Position numbers and translations under genes: made by a program
Shown here: positions 1-10,148 of the stretch, piece by piece
Position numbering within the stretch: position 1 is the first letter of the stretch
Layout: each line of letters begins with the position of its first letter
Notes under the pieces: model-generated
What the model saw: only the letters and a program-made list of their open reading frames with translations
What the model was told of the DNA's origin: nothing
The model's database searches: none
Assembly: GCF_019635465.1 (NCBI RefSeq)
Contig: NZ_JAHBZK010000005.1
Span: forward strand, 177,486 to 241,485
DNA: 64,000 nucleotides
Direction: 5' to 3'
Origin: Hydrogenophaga sp.
GTDB lineage: Bacteria > Pseudomonadota > Gammaproteobacteria > Burkholderiales > Burkholderiaceae_C

Positions 1-31
1 CGTGGCCCGTGTGAAGGAGACCAGCCTGTGA
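1..31 (+). CDS. 3' end of an upstream gene (partial)
   Basis: An open frame enters from the left edge and stops with TGA at 29-31, overlapping the GTG start of the next gene (28-30) in a GTGA arrangement. Only about nine C-terminal residues are visible, so the product cannot be identified. In loci of this type the gene before an AtzH/HpxZ-like gene is commonly an AtzE-type amidase; that is an expectation from context only. Confidence 0.45.
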   Translation, partial: VARVKETSL

Positions 32-426
32 ACGCTGCCGGGATCAGCCTGCCGGAAATCAACTTGCCGGAGGTGCGTGCCGAAGTCACGGCCGCCTTCG
101 AACGCTATGAGAAGGCCCTGGTCGGCAACGACGTCGACGTGCTCGACGAGTTGTTCTGGAACAGCCCTCACACGCTGCGCTACGGCGCCACCGAAAACCT
201 CTACGGCTACGCCGAGATCCAGGCCTTTCGCAAGGCGCGGCCTTCGGCGGGTCTGGCGCGCACGCTGGGGCGCACCGTCATCACCACCTACGGCCGCGAC
301 TTCGCCACCGCCAACACCGAGTTCCACCGCGCCGGCAGCGACCGTGTCGGTCGCCAGAGCCAGACCTGGATGCGCACGCCCGAGGGCTGGCGCGTGGTGT
401 CGGCGCACGTGAGTTTGTTGGCCTGA
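28..426 (+). CDS. AtzH/HpxZ-like (DUF3225, SnoaL-fold) protein
   Basis: A 132-residue protein with the pattern of the DUF3225/AtzH-like family: an N-terminal helix ([17 protein letters not shown]), then a compact alpha+beta barrel with the motifs LDELFWNSP and [10 protein letters not shown], and a C-terminal strand ending WRVVSAHVS. Members occur beside AtzE-type amidases. AtzH of Pseudomonas sp. ADP is reported as a small decarboxylating amidohydrolase in cyanuric acid breakdown, and HpxZ is linked to oxalurate use. The GTG start has AAGGAGA at 14-20 and overlaps the previous stop, implying translational coupling. The biuret-hydrolase-like gene and ureide-type transporter downstream favour a role in ureide or carboxyurea hydrolysis. 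Family assignment is fairly secure; the substrate is inferred. Confidence 0.75.
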   Translation: MNAAGISLPEINLPEVRAEVTAAFERYEKALVGNDVDVLDELFWNSPHTLRYGATENLYGYAEIQAFRKARPSAGLARTLGRTVITTYGRDFATANTEFHRAGSDRVGRQSQTWMRTPEGWRVVSAHVSLLA

Positions 427-468
427 CCTTCCCTTTCGATTCCCCCACCCACCCACTGGAGCGTTCCC

Positions 469-1575
469 ATGAAGCACACCCTGCCCAATCGCCGCGACTC
501 GCTCAAGACCCTGGCCGCCCTCGGCGCTGTGGCGTCGAGCCCGTTCGCTTTCGCGCAAAAGCCCATTACCGTGGGCGTGATCTACGTCGGCCCGCGCGAC
601 GACTACGGCTACAACCAGGCGCACGCCGAGGCCGCCGCCCTGCTCAAGAAGATGCCCGGCGTGAAAGTGGTGGAAGAGGAGAACGTGCCCGAGACCGCCG
701 CGGTGCAACGCACCATGACCGGCATGATTGCGCAGGACGGCGCCAGCCTGCTGTTCCCCACCTCCTTCGGCTACTTCGACCCGCACATGCTGGCGGTGGC
801 GGGCAAGTACCCCGACGCACGCTTTGCGCATTGCGGCGGTATGTGGACCGAAGGCAAACACCCCAAGAACACGGCCAGCTTCTTCGGCTACATCGACGAG
901 TGCCAGTACCTCAATGGCGTGGTCGCCGGTCACATGAGCAAGAGCGGCAAGCTCGGCTTCGTGGCCGCCAAGCCCATCCCGCAGGTGCTGCGCAACATCA
1001 ACGCCTTCACCATGGGCGCGCGCTCGGTCAACCCGGCCATCACCACCAGCGTGATCTTCACGGGTGACTGGTCGATGCCGGTGAAGGAGGCCGAGGCCAC
1101 CAACAGTCTGGCCGACCAGGGCGTGGATGTGTTCACCATGCACGTCGACGGCCCCAAGGTCATCGTCGAGACCGCGGCCAAGCGCGGCAAGATGGTCTGC
1201 GGCTACCACGCCAGCCAGGCCAAGCTCGCGCCCGACGCCTACCTCACCGGCGCCGAGTGGAACTGGCTCACCGCTTACACCACCTTCCTCGACGCCGCTC
1301 GCAGTGGCAAGCCGCACCCGAACTTCGTGCGTGGCGGCCTCAAGGAGGGCTTCGTCAAACCCTCGGCCTACGGCCCCAAGGTCACCGATGCGGCCAAAAA
1401 GCAGGCCGACGGCATCAAGGCCCAGATGATGGCGGGCAGCTTCGACATCTTCAAAGGCCCGCTCAAGGACAACAAGGGCGGCATGCCGATCGCGGCCGGC
1501 AAGGTGCTCAAGCAGACCGACCTCGAGCTGGAGAAGATGAATTACCTGGTCGAAGGCGTGATCGGAAGTGTTTGA
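469..1575 (+). CDS. BMP-family ABC transporter substrate-binding protein
   Basis: A 368-residue periplasmic binding protein of the BMP (basic membrane protein/Med) family, which captures small heterocyclic or nucleoside-like solutes. The N-terminus carries a twin-arginine-like signal (NRRDSLKTLAALGA) with likely cleavage after AFA near residue 29. The mature part starts with the family strand ITVGVIYVGPRDDYGYN, followed by FPTSFGYFDP and a C-terminal lobe with FKGPLKDNKGG. It is followed by two permeases and a double ATPase, completing one importer. The neighbouring hydrolases suggest biuret, triuret or another ureide as substrate; this is inference from context. Confidence 0.88.
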   Translation: MKHTLPNRRDSLKTLAALGAVASSPFAFAQKPITVGVIYVGPRDDYGYNQAHAEAAALLKKMPGVKVVEEENVPETAAVQRTMTGMIAQDGASLLFPTSFGYFDPHMLAVAGKYPDARFAHCGGMWTEGKHPKNTASFFGYIDECQYLNGVVAGHMSKSGKLGFVAAKPIPQVLRNINAFTMGARSVNPAITTSVIFTGDWSMPVKEAEATNSLADQGVDVFTMHVDGPKVIVETAAKRGKMVCGYHASQAKLAPDAYLTGAEWNWLTAYTTFLDAARSGKPHPNFVRGGLKEGFVKPSAYGPKVTDAAKKQADGIKAQMMAGSFDIFKGPLKDNKGGMPIAAGKVLKQTDLELEKMNYLVEGVIGSV

Positions 1576-1579
1576 CGCA

Positions 1580-1660
1580 CACCCCCGCAGCGCCTGCGGC
1601 GCTACCCCCTCAAGGGGGCGCCACCCGCGGCCCGGCAAAGCCGGTTCCGTGGTGGCCCTC
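1580..1660. repeat. Intergenic triple-hairpin repeat
   Basis: The gap between the binding protein and the first permease contains stacked short inverted repeats: GCGCC/GGCGC-type pairing near 1588-1603, CCCCCT/AGGGGG at 1605-1618, and CCGGC-AAA-GCCGG at 1632-1644. A similar arrangement recurs at 36450-36512. I recall repeats of this look scattered between genes in Comamonadaceae genomes. It could attenuate transcription so that the binding protein is made in excess over the permeases, but no U-tract follows. Confidence 0.6.
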
Positions 1661-1692
1661 GACAAGACACGCATATCGCGAGGGTGACCGTC

Positions 1693-2772
1693 ATGCGAAC
1701 TTGGGTGAGCAGCAGCTTCTTGACCATTGGCGCCATCACAGCGGCGCTGGCGGTGTTCGGCCTGATCGTCGCCTTCGCCGGCGTCGACCCGATCCAGGTC
1801 TGGATCCTGCTGTTCAAGGGCGCGTTCGGCGACGCGTTCTCGTGGCAGAACACGCTGCAGCGCGCAGCGCCACTGATGCTGACCGCGCTGTGCGTGGCCA
1901 TCCCCGCGCGCGCCGGGCTCACCATCATTGGCGGCGAAGGCGCGCTGGTGCTGGGCGGGCTGGCCTGCGCGGCACTGGCCCACGCGGTGCCGCTGCCGGG
2001 CAACATCGTCGGCAGCGTGATGGTCTGCATCGCCGGGGCGGTGGCTGGCGCGCTGTGGATTGCGCTGGCCGGCTGGCTGCGGCAGTACCGCGGCATCAAC
2101 GAAACCATCAGCAGCCTGTTGCTGGCCTATGTGGCGATCGGGCTGTTCAAGCACATCGTCGAAGGCCCGCTGCGCGACCCGGCCAGCCTGAACAAGCCTT
2201 CCACCCCCGCGCTCGACGAGGGTCTGCTGATCGGCACCATCGCCGGCTCCGACGTGCACTGGGGCCTGGTGGTGGGTGTGGTCGCCTGCCTGGCCGCCGG
2301 GCTGTGGCTGCGCGTCACCGCGGGCGGCTTTGCGCTGCGGGTGGTGGGCGGCAACCCGCGCACCGCGCAGCTGGTGGGCCTGCCCGCCACGCGCCTGATC
2401 CTGCTGGGCTGTGCGCTGGGTGGCGCGGCGGCCGGTGTGGCGGGTGCGATCGAGGTGGCCGCGGTGCACACCAGCGCCAACGCCTCGCTGATCGCGGGCT
2501 ATGGCTACGCCGGCATCCTGGTCGCCTTCATCGCGCGCCAGCAGCCGGTGGCCATCATCCCGGTGGCCATCCTGTTCGGTGGCTTTGGCGCAGCGGGCAG
2601 TCTGCTGCAGCGCCGCCTCGGCCTGCCCGACGCCTCGGTACTGCTGCTGCAGGGCATCGCCTTCGTGTTCATCCTGGCCAGCGAAGCGCTGCGCGACCAC
2701 AACTGGCGCGCCACCTACATCCGCATCATGGGTTTCGACCCGCCCGCGCCACCCAAGGAGAAAGCCGCATGA
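1693..2772 (+). CDS. ABC transporter permease (BMP/nucleoside-type importer), subunit 1
   Basis: A multi-spanning permease of about 359 residues in the BPD_transp_2 family, the type paired with BMP-family receptors. Landmarks are APLMLTALCVAIPARAGL, GGEGALVLGGL, the ARxGL/GEGxL region typical of the family, and YRGINETISSLLLAYVAIG in the cytoplasmic coupling region. The ATG at 1693 is preferred because GAGGG at 1680-1684 lies 8 bases upstream; an in-frame GTG at 1684 would add three residues. It works with the next permease as a heterodimer in the inner membrane. Confidence 0.85.
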   Translation: MRTWVSSSFLTIGAITAALAVFGLIVAFAGVDPIQVWILLFKGAFGDAFSWQNTLQRAAPLMLTALCVAIPARAGLTIIGGEGALVLGGLACAALAHAVPLPGNIVGSVMVCIAGAVAGALWIALAGWLRQYRGINETISSLLLAYVAIGLFKHIVEGPLRDPASLNKPSTPALDEGLLIGTIAGSDVHWGLVVGVVACLAAGLWLRVTAGGFALRVVGGNPRTAQLVGLPATRLILLGCALGGAAAGVAGAIEVAAVHTSANASLIAGYGYAGILVAFIARQQPVAIIPVAILFGGFGAAGSLLQRRLGLPDASVLLLQGIAFVFILASEALRDHNWRATYIRIMGFDPPAPPKEKAA

Positions 2773-2833
2773 GCGCCGCCGGGCCGTTCCCAAGGCGCTC
2801 AGTCCCGCAGTTCGCAGAACGGAGGGTAGTTGA

Positions 2834-3754
2834 ATGAGCGCTGATCAATGGGTCATCCTGCTGGCGGGCATCGTCGGCGGCGCACTGCGCGTCGGCGTGC
2901 CCTTCCTCTTCGTGAGCCTGGGTGAGTGCCTGACCGAAAAATCCGGTCGCATCAACCTGGGGCTCGAAGGGGTGCTGGTGCTGTCGGCCATGACGGCCTT
3001 CGGTGCCTCCTACCTCAGCGGCTCGGCCTGGATCGGCGTGCTGGCCGCCGCCGCCGCGGGCGCGCTGCTGGCCACGCTGCACGGCCTGCTGTGCTCGCTG
3101 CCGCGCGTCAACGACATCGCCACCGGCATCGCGCTGATGCTGCTGGGCACGGGCCTGGCGTTCTACCTGGGCAAGCCGCTGATCCAGCCGCAGGCCGCGC
3201 AGCTGACGCCGATCGCCCTGGGCGGCTGGAGCGACTCGGCCGCAGTGCGCGCGGCCCTGCAGGTCAACCCCTTGCTGCCCCTTGGCGTTGTGCTGGCGGG
3301 CGTGATGGCCTGGGCCTTCACCCACACGCGTGGCGGCCTGAAGGTGCGCATGGCCGGCGACTCGGCCAACGCCACGCGCGCGCTGGGTTACTCGGTCAAC
3401 GGCATCCGGGTGGCGGCCACGGCACTGGGTGGCTGCATCGCCGGGCTGGGTGGCGCGTCGCTCACGCTGTTCTACCCGGGCAGCTGGAACGAAGGCATCT
3501 CCAGCGGGCAGGGCCTGATCGCGGTGGCGCTAGTGATCTTTGCGCGCTGGAACCCGTGGCGCTGCCTGATGGCGGCACTGCTGTTCGGCGGCGCGGGCGC
3601 CATCGGCCCGGCGCTGCAATCGATCGGCATCGGCTGGGGCTACCACCTGTTCAACATCGTCCCTTACGTGCTCACGCTGGTCATCCTGGTCATCACCTGC
3701 CGCCCGGGCAGCATCGTGCCGGGCAGCCCGGGTGAACTCTCGTCGCAACGCTAG
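2834..3754 (+). CDS. ABC transporter permease, subunit 2
   Basis: A 306-residue membrane protein, second permease of the importer. The family hallmark near residues 35-55 is visible (ECLTEKSGRINLGLEGVLVL), followed by alternating hydrophobic helices and the coupling-helix region LPRVNDIATGIALMLLGTGLA. GGAGGG at 2820-2825 gives a strong ribosome site. The TAG stop (3752-3754) overlaps the left arm of the nested palindrome that begins at 3753, so the last codon lies at the edge of that element. Confidence 0.86.
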   Translation: MSADQWVILLAGIVGGALRVGVPFLFVSLGECLTEKSGRINLGLEGVLVLSAMTAFGASYLSGSAWIGVLAAAAAGALLATLHGLLCSLPRVNDIATGIALMLLGTGLAFYLGKPLIQPQAAQLTPIALGGWSDSAAVRAALQVNPLLPLGVVLAGVMAWAFTHTRGGLKVRMAGDSANATRALGYSVNGIRVAATALGGCIAGLGGASLTLFYPGSWNEGISSGQGLIAVALVIFARWNPWRCLMAALLFGGAGAIGPALQSIGIGWGYHLFNIVPYVLTLVILVITCRPGSIVPGSPGELSSQR

Positions 3755-4020
3755 GGCCTGTTCACACCATTTTTTCAAGATGCGATGCGGATCAAAAAGA
3801 CCATGCGCAAGGCGCGAGACGCAGGCGGGCCGGTGGCCCGTCGAGGCTTCGCAACGCGGCGCATGGCCTTTTTGGCCGCAACCCGCAGGGAACGGGGTGG
3901 AAACAGCGCCACTCGTCGTTGCACTCCTAAGCCAGGCGCCCAGCCTGGCTGTCGTCGCGCGCCTCGATTGGCGCTGTTTCCACCCCGTTCGCACTTGGAA
4001 AAATGGTGTGAACAGGCCCT
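3753..4020. repeat. 268-bp nested palindromic (MITE-like) element
   Basis: A self-complementary unit fills the gap between permease 2 and the cysteine hydrolase. Outer arms 3753-3779 and 3994-4020 pair over 27 bases with one mismatch. Two inner pairs follow: 3787-3808 with 3859-3879 (imperfect), and 3890-3911 with 3969-3990 (22 bases, perfect). Each inner arch holds a further hairpin (GGGCC-GGT-GGCCC at 3827-3839; AGCCAGGC/GCCTGGCT at 3930-3950). No open frame of note lies inside. The outer left arm covers the permease stop, and the right arm ends directly before the ribosome site of the next gene. Confidence 0.75.
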
Positions 4021-4037
4021 GAAGGAGGTCCGCAGCC

Positions 4038-4723
4038 ATGGAACGTTTCGTCGACGCCAACCCCTACGCCTGGCCCTGGAACGGCGACCTGCGCCCGGAC
4101 AACACCGCGCTCATCGTGATCGATATGCAGACTGACTTCTGCGGCGTGGGCGGCTACGTGGACAAGATGGGCTACGACATCTCGCTCACGCGCGCGCCGA
4201 TCGAGCCCCTGAAGACGCTCATGGCGGCCATGCGCGCCGGCGGCTATCACCTGATGCACACGCGCGAAGGCCATCGGCCCGACCTGTCGGACCTGCCGGC
4301 CAACAAACGCTGGCGCTCGCGTCAGATTGGCACCGACGGCGTGGGCATTGGCGATGCGGGCCCTTGCGGACGCATCCTGGTGCGCGGCGAGCCGGGCTGG
4401 GAGATCATTCCCGAGCTCGCGCCCCTGCCCGGGGAGCCGGTGATCGACAAACCCGGCAAGGGCTCGTTCTGCGCCACCGACCTGGAGCTGATGCTGCACA
4501 CGCGCGGCATCCAGAACATCCTGCTTGCCGGCATCACCACCGACGTCTGCGTGCACACCACCATGCGCGAGGCCAACGACCGCGGCTTCGAGTGCCTGCT
4601 GCTGTCGGACTGCACCGCCGCCACCGACCGCGGCAACCACGAAGCGGCGCTGAAGATGATCACCATGCAGGGCGGTGTCTTCGGCGCCCACGCACCATCG
4701 TCCGCCGTGCTGGAGGCCATCGC

Positions 4724-4727
<4 letters not shown>
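4038..4727 (+). CDS. biuH: Biuret amidohydrolase-like cysteine hydrolase
   Basis: A 229-residue isochorismatase-fold cysteine hydrolase. The catalytic triad is visible: Asp29 in [11 protein letters not shown], Lys138 in [10 protein letters not shown], and Cys171 in [18 protein letters not shown]. The N-terminus ([16 protein letters not shown]), the [19 protein letters not shown] block and [17 protein letters not shown] closely match my memory of Rhizobium biuret hydrolase BiuH, which splits biuret into allophanate and ammonia. GAAGGAG at 4021-4027 precedes the ATG, and the stop overlaps the next ATG. RutB-type ureidoacrylate hydrolases are the main alternative; the local similarity favours biuret. 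Confidence 0.75.
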
Positions 4728-6301
<1,574 letters not shown>

Positions 6302-6315
6302 CGCGGCACACCATC

Positions 6316-6981
6316 ATGCAGATCGACGCCCAACCCTTCCCCTTCGAGCTGGACCCGGCGCACGCCGCGCTGGTGATCATCGACATGCAGCGCGACTTCG
6401 TCGAACCCGGTGGCTTTGGCGAAACCCTGGGCAACGACGTGTCGCTGCTGCAGGCCATCGTGCCGGCCTGCGCGGCCATGCTGTCGGCCTGGCGCCAGGC
6501 CGGTGGCCTGGTGGTGCACACGCGCGAGGCGCACCAGGCCGACCTGTCGGACTGCCCGCCGGCCAAGCGACTGCGCGGCAACCCCACGCTGCGCATCGGC
6601 GACGAAGGCCCCATGGGCCGCATCCTCATTGCCGGCGAGCCGGGCAACCAGATCATCGATGCGCTGGCGCCGCTGCCGGGTGAGATCGTGATCGACAAAC
6701 CCGGCAAGGGTGCGTTCTACGCCACGCCCTTGCAGAACCTGCTGCAGCAGGCCGGCATCCGGCAGCTGCTGTTCATGGGCGTGACCACCGAGGTCTGCGT
6801 GCAGACCAGCATGCGCGAAGCCAACGACCGCGGCTACGACTGTCTGCTGCTGGAAGACTGCACCGAGAGTTACTTTCCGCACTTCAAGGCCGCCGCCGTC
6901 GAGATGATGCGCGCGCAAGGCGCCATCGTCGGGTGGACGGCGCCCAGCGCTGCCGTGCTGGCTGCGCTTGCCAACAAGTGA
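6316..6981 (+). CDS. Second isochorismatase-fold cysteine hydrolase (triuret hydrolase candidate)
   Basis: A 221-residue paralogue of the upstream biuret-hydrolase-like enzyme. Triad residues are Asp23 ([10 protein letters not shown]), Lys128 ([10 protein letters not shown]) and Cys161 ([18 protein letters not shown]). It lacks the PWPWNG-type N-terminus and has a divergent substrate-loop region ([18 protein letters not shown]), so a different amide or ureide substrate is likely. A specific triuret hydrolase (TrtA) of this superfamily has been described beside biuret hydrolase in Herbaspirillum; that is a possible identity here, not shown. It begins 14 bases after the ATPase stop, so it is co-transcribed. 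Confidence 0.7.
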   Translation: MQIDAQPFPFELDPAHAALVIIDMQRDFVEPGGFGETLGNDVSLLQAIVPACAAMLSAWRQAGGLVVHTREAHQADLSDCPPAKRLRGNPTLRIGDEGPMGRILIAGEPGNQIIDALAPLPGEIVIDKPGKGAFYATPLQNLLQQAGIRQLLFMGVTTEVCVQTSMREANDRGYDCLLLEDCTESYFPHFKAAAVEMMRAQGAIVGWTAPSAAVLAALANK

Positions 6982-7007
6982 ACGCTTCACGCTGCTAGAG
7001 TGCCCTC

Positions 7008-7742
7008 GTGCCCACCAACCCGATCAAACGTCGCCCCCTGGCCAAACACGGTACCCGCGCCGCCACGCCACCGTCTCGCGCCGACGAGGTGTACGAGCAG
7101 CTCAAGCGCGACATCGCCGACTTTCACCTGCTGCCGGGCGACCGCTTCACCGAAAACGAGCTGTGCGAACGCCTGGGCGTGTCGCGCACGCCGGTGCGCC
7201 AGGCGCTGATCCGGCTGCAGCAGGAGGGCTTTGTCGAGGTGATGTTCCGCAGCGGCTGGCGCGTGCTGCCGTTCGACTTCAACCGCTTCGACCAGCTCTA
7301 CGACCTGCGCATGCTGCTCGAGACCGCCGCCGTGCAGCGCCTGTGCCAGCACGAGGGCGCGCCCGTTCCCTTGTTGCAGGGGCTCAAGGACATCTGGCTG
7401 GTGCCGGTGGCCGATCGGGAAACCGACCCACCCACAGTGGCCGCCATGGACGAGGCCTTTCACCAGACGCTGGTGCGCGCGGCCGGCAACGATGAGCTGG
7501 CACGCGTGCACCAGGACGTGACCGAACGCATCCGCATCATTCGCCGGCTCGACTTCCTCAAGCAGATGCGCATCGACGCCACCTACGAAGAGCACGGCAA
7601 GATCCTGCGCGCGGTGCTGGCGCACAACGCCGACCGCGCCAGCCTGCTGCTGCGCACCCACATCCAGACCAGCCAGGTCGAGGTGCGCAAGATCACGCTG
7701 CACCAGGTGTTCCTGGCGCGCCAGTCGCCCACGGGCGGCTGA
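7008..7742 (+). CDS. GntR-family transcriptional regulator (FCD type)
   Basis: A 244-residue regulator with an N-terminal winged helix-turn-helix (ADEVYEQLKRDIADFHLLPGDRFTENELCERLGVSRTPVRQALIRLQQEG) and a C-terminal FCD-type ligand domain starting at LYDLRMLLETAAVQRL. The family senses small acids or related metabolites and usually represses nearby catabolic genes. It starts with GTG only 26 bases after the last structural gene, so it is probably in the operon and may regulate it. The ligand is unknown. Confidence 0.85.
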   Translation: MPTNPIKRRPLAKHGTRAATPPSRADEVYEQLKRDIADFHLLPGDRFTENELCERLGVSRTPVRQALIRLQQEGFVEVMFRSGWRVLPFDFNRFDQLYDLRMLLETAAVQRLCQHEGAPVPLLQGLKDIWLVPVADRETDPPTVAAMDEAFHQTLVRAAGNDELARVHQDVTERIRIIRRLDFLKQMRIDATYEEHGKILRAVLAHNADRASLLLRTHIQTSQVEVRKITLHQVFLARQSPTGG

Positions 7743-7743
7743 C

Positions 7744-9276
7744 TCAGCGCCAGGGCGTTGGCGAACGCTCCAGCGCCAGTTCCATGGTGGGCAACGCCAG
7801 CAGGCCCGCTTCGAGCTGCTTTTGCAGCCCGGTTTGCAACTGCGCCACCAGCGATGGTGCCAGCGTCGCAGGCGCCTGCTGAAGCAGCAGCTGCGCGGTG
7901 CTCAGGTCGTTGAGTTCGCCCAGCAGGGTCTGCGCTTCGGCGAGCGTGGTGGTACTGCGGGCCACCCGTTTGGGTGGCAGCAGGCTGGCGAGGAATTCCT
8001 GCGCGTAGCGCAGCTTCTTGAGGGCGAGCCGCAACTCGTGACGCCCCTCGGGGCCGAGCCGCCGCGCCTCGCGGGCCTGCCGGCGCAGCGCCGCATGACC
8101 TTCGCGCAGGACGCCGATCGCCCAGGCACGCAGGTCGGTCCGGCGCTTGCCGTGCAAGGCCATCGCCGAGCGCGTGAAGGCGAGCACGGCCAGCGCGTGC
8201 GACGGTTCGGCCAAGGCTTGCGCCGCGCGCCGGTTGGCCGCGATGCGCTGATCGGTCACCCAGGCACGCAGCGCGTGTGCCTCAGCGCGGTCGTCGGTGG
8301 CGGGCAACAGGTCGGGCAGACCTTCGGTGGCGAACACGTCCCAGTTGCGCGCCGCACCCAACACGTCGGCGAGCGCCTTCCAGTGCGCCGACCAGTGGCG
8401 GACCCAGTCGGGGTCGAGGTCGGCACGGAACAGGCGCAAGCCGGTGCGCAGGCGCCGCAGGGCCACGCGCGCCTGGTGCACGAACTCGGGGTCGGGCAGG
8501 TGCGCGGCGTCGACCTGCGGCGCGAGCGCGGTCTCGTTGCCCTGCAGGTGGGCCAGGCTGGCCAGGCAGGCCGCGCGGCAGGCCGCGTGGGTCGATCCAT
8601 CGGCGTCCAGCGTCAGGGGCGCCGACTTGAACGGCCGCACCGGCTCGCGCAGGTGCAAGGCGTAGCCCCGTTCGGCCTTGCTGCGTTGCGCCGGTCGCAA
8701 ATGCAGCGCGCGATCGGCATGCCCCGTGGGGCCCAGCGCCAGGGTGTGTGCCAGGTCGAGCAGCGCGTCTTCGTCGCCCGTCAGCAGCTCCAGTTCCAGT
8801 TCGAGAATGCGCTCGCGCCGCGGACGGGCGGGTGTGCCAGCGACCACCCAGCCGTCGTCAAGCGCCACCTCGACGCGTGCGCCCCGATGGGTCAGGACCC
8901 AGGTGCGGCGCTTGAAGTCCGTGCGGAACACGGCCGTCATCGCCGGCGCCCATTGATTGAGGCGCTGAGCCAGTTCGGCGTCGTCGACGATGCGCGAAAA
9001 ATCGGGCATGCCCTTGGGCCGCGGCACTTCCCATTCGCTGCGGCGCGACAGACCACCGACCGACGAGGCAGCGGTTTTGACGGTCAAGAGCTCGCGCTGG
9101 CCGATCTGCCGCACGCGCAAAGCCATGCGCGCCGCCAGCAAATCGAGCGTCGGCGTGTCCAGGTAGGTGTTGCGCAAGTGCACATCGCGCGATGGCACCT
9201 GGAGCAGGGGATGCGCCAGCAAGGCGGGAAGATCCTGCGACAGCAGGCTGAGCTTGATCTCGATTTCCTGCGGCAT
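7744..9276 (-). CDS. CYTH and CHAD domain-containing protein
   Basis: A 510-residue protein. The N-terminal CYTH domain (about 1-200) starts with the diagnostic EIEIKLSL strand right after the ATG and contains alternating charged barrel residues (TYLDTPTLDLLAARMALRVRQIG, LTVKTA, RSEWEVP). The C-terminal CHAD domain (about 215-500) is helical and rich in conserved histidines (VHQARVALRRLRTGLRLF, HELRLALKKLRYAQEFL). CYTH enzymes hydrolyse triphosphates and CHAD domains bind polyphosphate, so a role in (poly)phosphate metabolism is likely. The gene converges on the GntR gene with one base between stops. The frame extends upstream of the ATG, but homology begins there. Confidence 0.85.
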   Translation of the reverse strand: MPQEIEIKLSLLSQDLPALLAHPLLQVPSRDVHLRNTYLDTPTLDLLAARMALRVRQIGQRELLTVKTAASSVGGLSRRSEWEVPRPKGMPDFSRIVDDAELAQRLNQWAPAMTAVFRTDFKRRTWVLTHRGARVEVALDDGWVVAGTPARPRRERILELELELLTGDEDALLDLAHTLALGPTGHADRALHLRPAQRSKAERGYALHLREPVRPFKSAPLTLDADGSTHAACRAACLASLAHLQGNETALAPQVDAAHLPDPEFVHQARVALRRLRTGLRLFRADLDPDWVRHWSAHWKALADVLGAARNWDVFATEGLPDLLPATDDRAEAHALRAWVTDQRIAANRRAAQALAEPSHALAVLAFTRSAMALHGKRRTDLRAWAIGVLREGHAALRRQAREARRLGPEGRHELRLALKKLRYAQEFLASLLPPKRVARSTTTLAEAQTLLGELNDLSTAQLLLQQAPATLAPSLVAQLQTGLQKQLEAGLLALPTMELALERSPTPWR

Positions 9277-9607
9277 GGGTTGCGCGGTGAGACAAAGACG
9301 AGGGGACAGGAACCATACCTTACAACTCGTAACCGGGGTGTGACGCGCGCAGGCAAGAATGGCCGTCCCCTTCACCTGTCCTGTCCCATGGGACGCACCG
9401 CGATGACGCACCCAGCGACGACACAACCGGCACTGTGCAAAGCCACTTTGGCTCACCCGATCACCGGCGCCGCCGGCAGCGCTGCCGGCAACTTTTTCCG
9501 TTGCGCCGCCACGAACGACACGGCCTCGACCGCTGGTCTGCCTGGCACAGCGCACACCGCGTTCACTACCCAAGAATTCCCTGACCTTTGACCCGAGGAG
9601 CGCGCTC
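9277..9607. other. Intergenic region between divergent genes, no gene recognised
   Basis: This 331-bp gap separates the divergent CYTH-CHAD and RcnB-like genes. It contains a small dyad (TTAC-AACTC-GTAA) near 9321 that could lie in the leftward promoter. An open frame from an ATG at 9403 could encode about 60 residues, but it has no ribosome site and no recognisable motif, so it is not called. GAGGAGC at about 9595 is the ribosome site for the next gene. Confidence 0.5.
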
Positions 9608-10141
9608 ATGAGCCACGCCGTTCGACACCCCATTCACACCCTCGCACTGGCCGCCGCGCTGGCATTCGCCACCACCGGCGCACTGGCCGACAAGCCCGAC
9701 CACGCCGGCAAGCCGGAATACCTCAAAGAGCACAGCGGCAAATCCGACAAACATGCGCGCCGCGATGACGACCACGAACGCCGAGGCAGCGACGATCGCA
9801 CCAGCGTGTCGGTGCAGATCAACGTGGGGGGCTACTTCACGGTGTCGCAACGGCGCGCGGTGGTCGACTACTACGAACCGCGCTTCAAGGCCGGCAAATG
9901 CCCACCCGGTCTCGCCAAAAAGAACAACGGTTGCCAGCCGCCCGGCCTGGCCAAAGCGTGGCGCAAGGGCCAGCCCTTGCCGCGCGACGTTGCCTACTAC
10001 CCGGTGCCTGAAGGTGTGTCCATCCGCCTGGGGCTGCCGCCCGAGGGGCACAAATTCATTCGCGTGGCCAGCGACATCCTGCTGATCGCCGTGGGCACCG
10101 GCATGGTGGTCGACGCGATTGAAGATCTGAGCCGACTGTGA
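9608..10141 (+). CDS. Secreted RcnB-like protein
   Basis: A 177-residue exported protein. A signal peptide covers about residues 1-28 (hydrophobic core LALAAALAFATTGALA, cleavage before DKPDH). A charged, His/Asp/Arg-rich linker follows. The C-terminal half has the RcnB-family pattern: CPPGLAKKNNGCQPPGLAKAW, LPRDVAYYPVP and a hydrophobic stretch around IRVASDILLIAVGTGMVVDAI. RcnB of E. coli is a periplasmic protein that tunes nickel/cobalt export; this relative's role is unknown. The next gene starts eight bases downstream, so both are probably co-transcribed. Confidence 0.75.
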   Translation: MSHAVRHPIHTLALAAALAFATTGALADKPDHAGKPEYLKEHSGKSDKHARRDDDHERRGSDDRTSVSVQINVGGYFTVSQRRAVVDYYEPRFKAGKCPPGLAKKNNGCQPPGLAKAWRKGQPLPRDVAYYPVPEGVSIRLGLPPEGHKFIRVASDILLIAVGTGMVVDAIEDLSRL

Positions 10142-10148
10142 GTCGCCA

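Noticed and set aside
9403-9591. A small open frame starting with ATG before the RcnB-like gene
   Set aside because: No ribosome site, no recognisable motif, and ordinary composition for non-coding high-GC DNA.
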